A DNA stretch of 55,086 nucleotides, taken from assembly GCA_049578545.1 (NCBI GenBank), contig JBAUMF010000026.1, forward strand, positions 1 to 55,086. Direction: 5' to 3'. This document shows positions 1 through 8,629 of this stretch, piece after piece (the first letter of the stretch is position 1; each line of letters opens with the position of its first letter). Under the pieces are notes generated by a model. It saw only the letters and a program-made list of their open reading frames with translations. It searched no databases and was not told where the DNA came from. This stretch comes from DASQBT01 sp049578545 (GTDB taxonomy: Bacteria > Pseudomonadota > Gammaproteobacteria > Burkholderiales > Thiobacillaceae). Both the position numbers and the translations under genes were made by a program.

Positions 1-2
1 CA

Positions 3-53
3 CAAGCCAAAGCCTTTGCTCTGCTCGGCATCGACCCAGGCTGTTCCCAGTAA
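3..53 (+). CDS. C-terminal end of a CDS entering from the left edge
   Basis: One forward frame is open from the first bases of the window to a TAA at 51-53 and reads as a plausible protein end (...AFALLGIDPGCSQ). The rest of the gene lies outside the window, so no family can be assigned. It converges with the minus-strand gene ending at 104. With 16 codons, chance cannot be excluded. Confidence 0.3.
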   Translation, partial: QAKAFALLGIDPGCSQ

Positions 54-103
54 CCGCATCACACCAATCCTGTTTCGTCTGCAATATCAAGGAACTCACT
101 CGT

Positions 104-1253
104 TCATGGCGCCAAACTTCGGCCTAGATCGCGGGCAGGGCTAAAGCTGGCGGAGTCGGTCAGCACGTAGTCGCCCAGCCCATTGGTCCATGCGCCCTGA
201 TAGCCGGAGGTGAGTTCGACCCGGCTCTGGGTAGTGGGGTCAATGTAGGTTTCCACGCCGCGCAGGGCCTGGATCTGCTTTTCCGCGCTGCGGTCCATGA
301 TGGCCTGGCGGGCATTGTAGCCCTGGTCGATCATGGCGCTGATTTCCTGCTGGGATTGATGCATGATGCGCTGCCGGTCTTGCACGCCTTTCAGGTTGAT
401 CTGGTCCATGGTCTGAAAGTACCGGGCGACGGCGGATTCCCAAACCGGATTGAGCCGGAATGAACGGTAAATGACATCGAAGAGTTTCTCGTTCCTCTCC
501 AGCCGGCCCTTGGGCGCACGCGCAGCAAACTGGGAGACCGCAGCCAAGGTATAGTTGCCCGACATCTGGCTGCCAAAGGTGCCCATGCCGGAAAGCACGG
601 GCAGGTAGGCAACGGTACGCACCAGGCTGGCCAGCACCCATTCTTCATCGGTGCTGCCTGCGCGCGGTGTTTCGATTGCGGCCAGGGCCACATCAAAGTC
701 GGTCTGAACCGGGCCGGGGTTGCCGCCGGACATGGCCATGAATTCCGCCTGCATGGCCTGGATCAGTTCAGGTACGTGGCCAATTCCCACCAGGGTGGAG
801 CCGGCGCGCCAGCGGGGCAGGAAAATGTTCTGCAGGTAGCCTGCTGCATCGTAGGGGGGGCAGGGTGTCGCATCCCTTGATGCCGAGAGAGGCCATGGGG
901 TTGGTGTAGGCGCGCGCCTGCGGATCATCCACCCAGAGCCAGACATAATCGGGAAAGACTTCAAACCCCAATTTGCCATCCGGGCTTTGTGCTTCAAGGC
1001 TTAGCTTTATGCTGTTGCGTGGACAGCCGATGTCTCCGGTCCAGACGACGCCCGACTCGACTTGCCAGTCTTTGGGCAGCAGGATGGTTGCGGCTTCCAC
1101 CGGATGGCCAAAACCGGCCGGGTCAATGATCTTGATCTGATGCAGGCGCAGGTAATCCTGTCGTGCGTCTGGACCCGCGGCTTGCGCGGCGGGCACGGAT
1201 GTCAGCGCGACGGCGACCAGCAGAAGCGCCGCAAAGATGTTTCCTGTTGCCAT
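104..1253 (-). pseudogene. Exported hypothetical protein interrupted by a frameshift
   Basis: The reading frame starts at ATG 1253 with a clear signal peptide (hydrophobic stretch ending in AAQA, about residues 1-26). It runs to about position 860, then continues in another frame to a stop at 104. The shift lies in a run of seven G on the plus strand (854-860). Removing one base joins ...GCDTLPP to YDAAGYLQ... and gives one uninterrupted product of about 382 residues. The mature part looks secreted or periplasmic and has a long helical C-terminal half rich in Gln, but I recognise no family. The single homopolymer lesion suggests a sequencing error or a very recent mutation. Both halves keep protein-like composition. 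Confidence 0.7.
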
Positions 1254-1388
1254 GATCTCCTCTCTTGCAGTTTCTTTTCCAAGTGTAGATGTGTCGGGGC
1301 AAGTTGGCGCGCTGTTGCACGGCAAACGTGGTGGTGCTGTCAGCGTGTTTGCACGCGGCAAAGCGTGGCAGAATTGCGGCATACGCCG

Positions 1389-1478
1389 ATGCCGAAATTC
1401 GTGAAGATCATTTTCGCCTGTTTGCTCTGCCTGGCTGTTGCGGGCGGGCTGGTGCTGCTGATCAACCTGCTTGGCTGA
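1389..1478 (+). CDS. Possible 29-residue single-span membrane microprotein
   Basis: A 30-codon frame starts at ATG 1389 and stops with TGA at 1476-1478. It encodes Lys at positions 3 and 6, then one uninterrupted hydrophobic helix (about residues 7-28) with no charged residue, as in many single-pass bacterial microproteins. It lies divergently from the frameshifted exported-protein gene, and no strong ribosome-binding site is visible. No family is recognised. The composition favours a real product over chance, but the evidence is thin. Confidence 0.35.
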   Translation: MPKFVKIIFACLLCLAVAGGLVLLINLLG

Positions 1479-1556
1479 CAACAGCCCCTGGATTGTCAGG
1501 CACCTGCGTCGCTCCAATGACAGCGCAGCGCGGGCACCTATGCACGTTTGTGGCGC

Positions 1557-1814
1557 CTAAAGGCGCCAGGGTTTGATCAGGTTCCAGCCAATGCCGCGGC
1601 AATAAATGCAGGGCGGGCCGCCAATCTTGCCTGTTCCCTTGCAGCTTTCGCATACTTTCCAGTCAGTATCACGCGAGGCATTGGCAAATTTTCCGCTGCA
1701 ACGGTGTCCGTGCGGGCTGCGCCCGCAACGCTGGTTGACCAGTTCCATGCGGTAGGTGATTCCGCCGCAGGTTTTGCAAACGCCATAGGGATGGGCTTTT
1801 TTCGCGTCGCTCAT
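1557..1814 (-). CDS. Small zinc-ribbon/DnaJ-type Cys-rich protein
   Basis: This 85-residue protein has paired CxxC motifs: CKTCGG near residues 13-18, a second Cys cluster (CGRSPHGHRC), and CESCKGTGKIGG followed by CIYCRGIG near the C-terminus. The CxxCxGxG pattern is the one seen in DnaJ-type zinc fingers, so it probably binds one or two Zn ions. No J domain or other catalytic region is present. It lies about 45 bp downstream of infA on the same strand and could be co-transcribed with it. The function is unknown; a role in RNA or protein binding is only a guess. Confidence 0.7.
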   Translation of the reverse strand: MSDAKKAHPYGVCKTCGGITYRMELVNQRCGRSPHGHRCSGKFANASRDTDWKVCESCKGTGKIGGPPCIYCRGIGWNLIKPWRL

Positions 1815-1859
1815 GTTGATGGCCGTTGTTTCAGGACCCGTCGCATGCGTGGGTATGCG

Positions 1860-2120
1860 TCAGTATTTTCTGTGCATGGCGGGCCGTGGCTGGACGTTGG
1901 TATCCTTGTGGCGAAAGTTGATGCGGCCTTTGGACATGTCATAAGGCGACATTTCAATGGTGACCTTGTCGCCGGCAAGGATGCGGATTCGGTGTTTGCG
2001 CATCTTGCCGGAGGCATAGGCGGTAATTTCAAAACCATTGTCCAGGGTTACGCGGAAGCGCGTTTGCGGCAGCACTTCGCTGACCACGCCTTCCATTTCT
2101 ACCAGTTCTTCTTTTGCCAT
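1860..2120 (-). CDS. infA: Translation initiation factor IF-1
   Basis: IF-1 binds the A site of the 30S subunit during initiation and helps IF-2 and IF-3 select the initiator tRNA. The 86-residue product begins MAKEELVEMEGVV and carries the OB-fold S1-type domain over residues 5-72, with the family signatures VTLDNG, GKMRKHRIRI and DKVTIEMSPYD. A GAGGAAG ribosome-binding site precedes the ATG at 2120, which is why the longer upstream frame was not used. The extra tail beyond residue 72 is typical of the second, longer betaproteobacterial IF-1 paralogue found outside the ribosomal protein operon. Confidence 0.95.
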   Translation of the reverse strand: MAKEELVEMEGVVSEVLPQTRFRVTLDNGFEITAYASGKMRKHRIRILAGDKVTIEMSPYDMSKGRINFRHKDTNVQPRPAMHRKY

Positions 2121-2538
2121 GTTTTGCTTCCTCAGGGTTGGCCGGTGTTGGCGCAAGACATACTGCGCTCGGCGTGTTGTGTTGTGATGAATCGCAGTGG
2201 GGCTGCGGCTACCGCGCGCAGCGCGGCTGAATGCCCAAGAGGAAAGCCGACAGGGTGCCCGGGGGGCGCAGGAGACTGACCAAAAGACTGATTCGTGCGC
2301 CAGTATGCGGGACATAGCCCATCTTGGCAAGCAAAGCGCACCGCCGCAGCCGCGCCGCACCGGGGACAGGATTGGCGTTGACAGGCGGTGCGGACCGCCG
2401 CGCGGGTTCAGGCCATCAAACCGGCCCGATGACGCACGAATTCCCTGTCCCCGAAGCACGGTGGACTATTGCCTGAATTGAACTGGGCTGTCCGAATCTG
2501 CTAATCTGATAGCTTTCCATCATCTTGAAAGGTCTGCC
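2121..2538. other. Intergenic region between divergent infA and yqjD-like genes
   Basis: No convincing gene is seen in these 418 bp; open frames on both strands have no family resemblance. The region must hold the divergent promoters. A perfect GC-rich hairpin (6-bp arms 2384-2389 and 2394-2399, 4-nt loop) is present without a T-run, so it is not a standard intrinsic terminator. Just before the yqjD-like gene there is a -10-like TAATCT near 2500 and a GAAAGG ribosome-binding site. Confidence 0.5.
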
Positions 2539-2859
2539 ATGTCCGAAGCCAACGAAGTCAGTGTCAATTCCCAGGAAAAGCTCGTCGCCGATATGAAAGC
2601 CGTCATCGCCGACGCCGAAGACATATTGCACGCCACCGCCGACCAGGTGGGAGAGAAGATTGTCGGGCTGCGCGAGCGCATCAAGGTGCGTCTGCATGAT
2701 GCCAGGGTTCGCTTGGCGGATGCAGAAGCGGTGCTGGTAGCCAAGACCCGCGCAGCGGCGCGTGCCACCGACGTGTACGTGCATGAAAATCCATGGAAGG
2801 CCGTCGGTATTGGTGCGGGCGTCGGCTTCCTGGTGGGTTTCATCCTCGGCCGCCGCTAA
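2539..2859 (+). CDS. YqjD/ElaB-family (DUF883) membrane-anchored protein
   Basis: This 106-residue protein has the family layout: a soluble, highly helical, charged N-terminal part (about residues 1-80) and a single C-terminal membrane helix preceded by the characteristic ENPWKAVGIGAGVGFLVG, ending in the Arg pair of GRR. In enterobacteria, YqjD and ElaB are inner-membrane proteins that bind stationary-phase ribosomes and respond to stress. The gene is the first of three adjacent genes matching the yqjD-yqjE-yqjK order, only 6 bp before the yqjE-like gene. Family assignment is strong; the ribosome role is inferred from relatives. Confidence 0.88.
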   Translation: MSEANEVSVNSQEKLVADMKAVIADAEDILHATADQVGEKIVGLRERIKVRLHDARVRLADAEAVLVAKTRAAARATDVYVHENPWKAVGIGAGVGFLVGFILGRR

Positions 2860-2865
2860 TCCGCG

Positions 2866-3270
2866 ATGAGCGATCAGCCGGGCGGCGAGGGAGTCTTCGC
2901 CTCCCTGAAAAACCTTGCAGCAACGCTGGTCGCAACCGGTCGCACGCGGCTGGAGTTACTCGGCAACGAAATTGCTCTGGAAAAACAGCGCGCGCTGCGG
3001 CTGCTGCTGCTAACCCAGGCATTGATATTCTGCCTGGGTCTGGGCCTGCTGCTGGTCGTGACACTGATTGCGCTGTTGATGTGGGATCAGCGCATCGCTG
3101 TTGTCACCGTATTTGCCGTGCTTTTTCTCGGGCTTGCCGGTTTGCTCTTTGCTGCGGTCCGGCGCGCGCTGCACCCTCCCGAACCGGTGTTTGCGGCAAG
3201 CCTCGCCGAGCTGCAGGAAGACTTGCGTCAATTGAAAGCCGCCAGCGGCCATGCAAAAGAAACTGATTGA
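2866..3270 (+). CDS. YqjE-like phage-holin-superfamily membrane protein
   Basis: This 134-residue protein has an amphipathic N-terminal helix containing TRLELLGNEIALEKQR, a signature of the YqjE/holin III superfamily, followed by two membrane helices (about residues 45-67 and 72-95) and a cytoplasmic tail. It overlaps the next gene by 20 bp, indicating translational coupling. Family members are small inner-membrane proteins of unknown biochemical function that travel with YqjD and YqjK; holin activity has not been established for them. It sits in the middle of the stress-related yqj-type operon. Confidence 0.85.
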   Translation: MSDQPGGEGVFASLKNLAATLVATGRTRLELLGNEIALEKQRALRLLLLTQALIFCLGLGLLLVVTLIALLMWDQRIAVVTVFAVLFLGLAGLLFAAVRRALHPPEPVFAASLAELQEDLRQLKAASGHAKETD

Positions 3271-3559
3271 ACTCCACCTGCAGCGCGGACGGTTGATCGA
3301 GCGGATCGCCCTGCAGCGCAGCACGCTTGCCCGCCAGATCGCGCCCGTGCGTGTCGCCTGTGACACGACTGATCGCGTGCTCACCGCCGTGCGTGACTCG
3401 GTCAATTTCATACAGCGGCATCCGCTTGAGGTGGCGGCGTTTGCCGCAGCATTGTTTGTCATGAAGCCGCGCCGGGTCTGGCGTTGGCTGCAGCGCGGCT
3501 TTTTTGTCTGGCAGGGTTGGGGAGCGCTGCGCGGCCGGTTGGCACGCTTGCGGCAATAG
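3251..3559 (+). CDS. YqjK-like protein
   Basis: This 102-residue, strongly basic protein begins MQKKLIELHLQRGRLIERI, resembling the N-terminus of YqjK. A weakly hydrophobic stretch near residues 59-70 (PLEVAAFAAALFVMKPRR) is followed by an Arg/Trp-rich tail. It starts inside the end of the yqjE-like gene (20-bp overlap), completing the yqjDEK order. YqjK has no assigned reaction; location with YqjD and YqjE suggests a membrane-associated accessory role. Assignment rests on context plus the N-terminal similarity. Confidence 0.75.
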   Translation: MQKKLIELHLQRGRLIERIALQRSTLARQIAPVRVACDTTDRVLTAVRDSVNFIQRHPLEVAAFAAALFVMKPRRVWRWLQRGFFVWQGWGALRGRLARLRQ

Positions 3560-3851
3560 CGGCGGGGAGATTAGCCACCCTGTCACGCACGGTTGCCAAC
3601 AACCCCCCCATGTGCAGTATCAATCCCTGCCCTGCTCCCAACCGCCTGTCGCCCGGGCCCTGTCCGTCACGGGCATAAGGATCGGCCCTGTACCGGCTTG
3701 CGAAAGCGGAAGATGGACTGTATGCCGGATCAGCACTCGACCCGTGTGCTCTCCGAATATCTTCCCGCCGGGGGACGCAGCAAGCGCCTAAGCTGCCTCT
3801 TGGAAAGAGTCTATTGAGTTGGACCTCTTATACAACTGAGCTGCTGAAACC

Positions 3852-4301
3852 ATGAGCATCGAAGAACCCACAGAGTATCCACTCCCGCCGTTACCCAAAC
3901 CACCGTTGCATCTGCCAGAGATCACGCCGCCGAAAACAGCGTGGTGGAAGAACTGGAAGATCATGGTGCCGGTATGGCTGGCAATTGGAGGCCTGACTTG
4001 GCTGGGCCTGTATTTCAATATTGATCATCGGGTGCTTGCAGGCGGGGTGCTGGTAATCGGGGTGCTGACGAACGCATTTGCCTGGCTGGTCGGCATTGTC
4101 GCCCTGATGCCGATCATCGGCCCGCTGATTGTAAAGGTGTTGTCGATCGGGTTTATCTGGCTGCTCAATGCAATCGGCTATCTGGTGGCGCTGGTCGCCA
4201 TTCGTCGCGGTTACTCGAAGGACGTATTGACCTATCGCGGACTGACAGTGGCGCTGATCATCGGCATCGTAATCGGCTACATCATCGGCCACGTGGTTTG
4301 A
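3852..4301 (+). CDS. Hypothetical multi-span inner-membrane protein
   Basis: This 149-residue protein begins with a Pro-rich cytoplasmic leader (about residues 1-35), a WWKNWK segment, and then about four hydrophobic helices: near residues 37-53, 59-77, 80-110 (likely two turns of helix-loop) and 128-148. No catalytic motif or named family is recognised. It stands alone between the yqjK-like gene (292 bp upstream, no gene seen in that gap) and the PhoD-like phosphatase 52 bp downstream, with which it may be co-transcribed. The stop codon is part of a GC-rich hairpin. Confidence 0.7.
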   Translation: MSIEEPTEYPLPPLPKPPLHLPEITPPKTAWWKNWKIMVPVWLAIGGLTWLGLYFNIDHRVLAGGVLVIGVLTNAFAWLVGIVALMPIIGPLIVKVLSIGFIWLLNAIGYLVALVAIRRGYSKDVLTYRGLTVALIIGIVIGYIIGHVV

Positions 4302-4320
4302 CCGGGAGGCACGCCGGTCA
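4299..4320 (+). terminator. GC-rich hairpin at the end of the membrane-protein gene
   Basis: The 7-bp arms TGACCGG (4299-4305) and CCGGTCA (4314-4320) form a perfect hairpin with an 8-nt loop overlapping the stop codon. It is followed by a pyrimidine-rich but not T-only stretch, so it may be a weak terminator or simply a 3' stabilising structure. Confidence 0.3.
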
Positions 4321-4353
4321 GAGACTGTCTTCTTCTCTAACTGGGAGAGTTGA

Positions 4354-6033
4354 ATGAGTGATTCCTTTATCTACAAGAATGATCGGCCCTGGCCAAACCC
4401 GCGCTTGAAGCGCGCAGCGATTGTGGGCCACGTGACCGATCAGACTGCGCGCCTGTGGTTTCGAACGGCCGGGCCGGGCGATTATGTGCTGCTGATTTAT
4501 GTGGCGTGGGCCGATCCGCAGGATGCGATCTACAACGGGTTTGATGCCGTGCCCTACACGGACATGGCCACGCTTCCCAACTTTGTCGGCGCCATCGACT
4601 TCAATGTGCCTGATTACAGCACCGACTCAACCTGCGTAGTGAATGTCGGCGGCTTGATGCCGGAGACGGAATACCGTTATGCACTGTTCGGCGAGGAGTC
4701 CGGCATCAAGCGCATTTTGCTGGGACATGATCACCCGTACCGGTTTCGCACCCTGCCCGCTGCAGAGAAGCCGCTGTCGTTTGCATTTTATTCGTGCCAT
4801 ATGCCTTATCAGGATTCGATTTTTGGCAGCACCAACATCGTCAACATGGAGATGTGGGATTGTCTGAACGATGTGATGGACCGGCATTACCAGGAAGACT
4901 TTCGTTTTCTGATTGCGGGCGGCGACCAGGTTTATGTGGACGGGGTCAAGCGCCTGGACATCTGGAAGTACCTGAACAGCGCGATGAACAGGGACAATGG
5001 CCGGCTGGGGCCGTCGGTGCAGGAAATGGCAACCTGGTATCGGGATATATACCGCGGCTATTGGGGTTTCCCTTCCTTGCGCAAGGCGTACAGCCGCTAC
5101 CCCACTTACATGATGTGGGACGACCACGAGCTGATGGATGGCTGGGGATCGTATTTTTTGCAGGGCGACAAGAACGACGAGCTGGATGAAATCTTTCCCG
5201 ATTTCAGGGAAACGAATCTGACACGCGCAGATTGTCTGACGCTGCTCGATCGCATGAAGCAGGCGGCGTTTCAGGTATATCATGAATACCAGCACAGCCA
5301 CAACCCGGATACCCCCGATGGCCAGTACGATTATTCGATCAGCCATCACAGCACGGCGATTTATTTTCTGGACAGCCGCAGCACTCGCGATATCAACCGG
5401 GCGACCAACAAGATACTGGGCAAGGAACAGCTGGAACGCTTTACCACCTGGCTGGAGAACCTGGACCCGGCAAACACGCGTTATCTGTTTGTGCTTTCCA
5501 CCGTGCCGGTGCTGCACATGAAGCCGGTATTTGTGAATGCCGACAACACCACGCTGGCGGACCTGGCCAATCTGCAGGACGACCTGCGCGATTCGTGGGA
5601 ACACGACATGCACACCGCAGAACGTCAGGCCTTGCTAAGAGCGCTGTTTGCAGCCGCCAAACGTGGGATCAAGGTTTCGATCCTGAGTGGTGACGTGCAC
5701 ATTTCCGCGGTGTTCCGCATGGCGGACAAGCAGACGGGTGCGGTGATTTACCAGCTGACGTCCAGTGCACTCACCTATGGCAAACCGCGCTTGTTGGGCT
5801 GGATTCTGGGCAACACCGTGCCCGACAAGGGCCAGTCTGACGATGGCTACCAGTTCGAGCGGATGGCGCTGTACACCGACAGCAACTTCGGCCTGGTCCA
5901 GGTGGACCCGATCGCAGACGAAGTGATGTTCCAGCTCTATGGCGAGCAGCGTGTACAGCACCCGGATGGCACGCAGGAGGACAGGCCGGTGACGCATTCA
6001 ATTACCAAGATCAAACTGGACTTTGGCTTTTAG
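4354..6033 (+). CDS. PhoD-like alkaline phosphatase/metallophosphatase
   Basis: This 559-residue metallophosphoesterase belongs to the PhoD-like group, which hydrolyses phosphomonoesters or diesters using Fe/Ca or related metals. Visible signatures are FAFYSCHMPY (about residue 148), IAGGDQVYVDG (about 187-197), MMWDDHELMDGWGS (about 252-265) and SILSGDVHISAVF (about 442-454). An N-terminal beta-rich domain covers roughly residues 18-135. Classical PhoD is Tat-exported, but here the N-terminus (MSDSFIYKNDRPWP) shows no twin-arginine or other signal, so a cytoplasmic enzyme is likely. A GGGAGAG ribosome-binding site precedes the ATG. The substrate is unknown; related open-ended phosphodiesterases are possible. 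Confidence 0.85.
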   Translation: MSDSFIYKNDRPWPNPRLKRAAIVGHVTDQTARLWFRTAGPGDYVLLIYVAWADPQDAIYNGFDAVPYTDMATLPNFVGAIDFNVPDYSTDSTCVVNVGGLMPETEYRYALFGEESGIKRILLGHDHPYRFRTLPAAEKPLSFAFYSCHMPYQDSIFGSTNIVNMEMWDCLNDVMDRHYQEDFRFLIAGGDQVYVDGVKRLDIWKYLNSAMNRDNGRLGPSVQEMATWYRDIYRGYWGFPSLRKAYSRYPTYMMWDDHELMDGWGSYFLQGDKNDELDEIFPDFRETNLTRADCLTLLDRMKQAAFQVYHEYQHSHNPDTPDGQYDYSISHHSTAIYFLDSRSTRDINRATNKILGKEQLERFTTWLENLDPANTRYLFVLSTVPVLHMKPVFVNADNTTLADLANLQDDLRDSWEHDMHTAERQALLRALFAAAKRGIKVSILSGDVHISAVFRMADKQTGAVIYQLTSSALTYGKPRLLGWILGNTVPDKGQSDDGYQFERMALYTDSNFGLVQVDPIADEVMFQLYGEQRVQHPDGTQEDRPVTHSITKIKLDFGF

Positions 6034-6233
6034 TGCTGATCAACTGGATTGCTCCGCGTTGCTGGTGCTGGCAGACGTTGGCATGGCAAGACCGAGGCCG
6101 GTTCGATCCAGTCAATTAACGCGTCATTCACCCCTGCGGGGCATATGAAAATGCGCAGTCATGTTCTCCAGCTCTTGCCCGCAATTGCGGCCAGCCAACC
6201 CACAGCGCACCAACACCAACGTAGACTTCACTC

Positions 6234-7484
<1,251 letters not shown>

Positions 7485-7501
7485 CTCGACGTTAACTGAT
7501 C

Positions 7502-7735
7502 ATGCGCCTTGCTGCATTGACATTTGCCGCGCCGCGGTGCTTTGTTTCCGTCATTCTTGCCGTTGTGCTGCTCGCCGGTTGCGCCGATTTCTGTCGTGAT
7601 ATGTACGACGGTATCCGCGCACGCAACGAGGCCTTGCGCCATCCTGCCGGAGACGAACGTCCGCCGATGCCGGACTACGATAGCTATCAGCGGGAGCGGG
7701 AAAAGCTGAAAAAAGAGCTGACGTCGACGCAATGA
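7502..7735 (+). CDS. Small predicted lipoprotein
   Basis: This 77-residue protein has a type II signal peptide: positive N-terminus, hydrophobic core and lipobox LLAGC with the acylated Cys at residue 27. The mature part is about 50 residues, hydrophilic and charged, ending in a Lys/Glu-rich helix. The residue after Cys is Ala, so outer-membrane targeting by Lol is expected. It starts 17 bp after the Na+/H+ antiporter stop. No family is recognised and the role is unknown. Confidence 0.75.
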   Translation: MRLAALTFAAPRCFVSVILAVVLLAGCADFCRDMYDGIRARNEALRHPAGDERPPMPDYDSYQREREKLKKELTSTQ

Positions 7736-7827
7736 ACTCACTGGCTGCAGGTTAAGCGTTCGGCCGCAACTTGCCCGGATACACCTTCTACATTGAGTAA
7801 TCCTTACCCAATAGGGATTTACCCCTT

Positions 7828-8544
7828 GTGAACACCAGCCCCATTCTTTGGTACCTTGCCGACCCCATGTGTTCGTGGTGCTGGGCATTCTCGCCTGTGA
7901 TTGAAGCAGTGCGTGATACCTGTAGCGACCGCATGAGAATCGCGCTGGTGCTCGGCGGTTTGCGGCCGGGTGCAACACAGGCCCAAACACCTCAAGCTCG
8001 AGTGGAAGTTTTGCACCACTGGCATCAAGTGCACGAACGTACTGGCCAGAACTTCAAGTTTGAGGGGGCGATGCCCGACGGATTTGTGTATGACAGCGAA
8101 CCGCCCTGTCGCGCCGTGGCGTGCATGGGTGACATGGATCCTGCGTTGGTGTTTCCCATGCTGGAATCGGCACAGTCTGCGTTTTACCTGGATGGCCACG
8201 ACATTACCCAGACCGCGAAGCTGGCGGAGCTGGCTGTTGAACTCGGCGTGGGAAGAAATGAATTTCTTGCTGCGTTCCAATCCGCCTCGGCCCGGCACCG
8301 CACCCAGGAGCATTTCAGGATCACGCGCGAATGGGGCATCACTGGCTTCCCCACCCTGGTGCTGCAGCAGGACAAGAAATTCCAACTCATTACCCGCGGC
8401 TGGCAGCCGCTGAATCAGGTCATTTCTGCCATCGATACCTCCTTCATCGGCAAGCGAATGTGCATTGCAGGACGAAAGGTCGGACAAGTCCATAGTCGGC
8501 AAGAACAGACAAGATGCGCTTCCAATTGTGCGATACAAAACTGA
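7828..8544 (+). CDS. DsbA-family thioredoxin-fold protein (CSWC active site)
   Basis: This 238-residue protein begins LWYLADPMCSWCWAF, placing a CSWC dithiol motif at residues 15-18 of a thioredoxin fold, as in the FrnE/YjbH-like DsbA subfamily. An inserted helical domain covers roughly residues 50-140, and GFPTLVL (about 173-179) supplies the cis-proline loop. There is no signal peptide, so the protein is cytoplasmic and probably works in thiol-disulfide exchange or as a GST-like isomerase. The start chosen is GTG at 7828, since no ATG precedes the motif. The tail after about residue 205 is rich in basic residues and Cys and looks unlike the family. Confidence 0.82.
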   Translation: MNTSPILWYLADPMCSWCWAFSPVIEAVRDTCSDRMRIALVLGGLRPGATQAQTPQARVEVLHHWHQVHERTGQNFKFEGAMPDGFVYDSEPPCRAVACMGDMDPALVFPMLESAQSAFYLDGHDITQTAKLAELAVELGVGRNEFLAAFQSASARHRTQEHFRITREWGITGFPTLVLQQDKKFQLITRGWQPLNQVISAIDTSFIGKRMCIAGRKVGQVHSRQEQTRCASNCAIQN

Positions 8545-8629
8545 CATCCTCAACGTTGGATTCGTCGATTTCCCATCAGATCGTTGAAACAGGTACAACC
8601 AAAACCCCGCCAGCAGGGTGGCACGGTCT

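Noticed and set aside
2197..2481. Forward Arg-rich frame between infA and the yqjD-like gene
   Set aside because: No family resemblance, no ribosome-binding site, and composition expected from GC-rich noncoding DNA.
7828..8544. 2-hydroxychromene-2-carboxylate isomerase as the name for the CSWC protein
   Set aside because: That family has no CxxC dithiol at the N-terminus; the CSWC motif favours a DsbA/FrnE-type protein.
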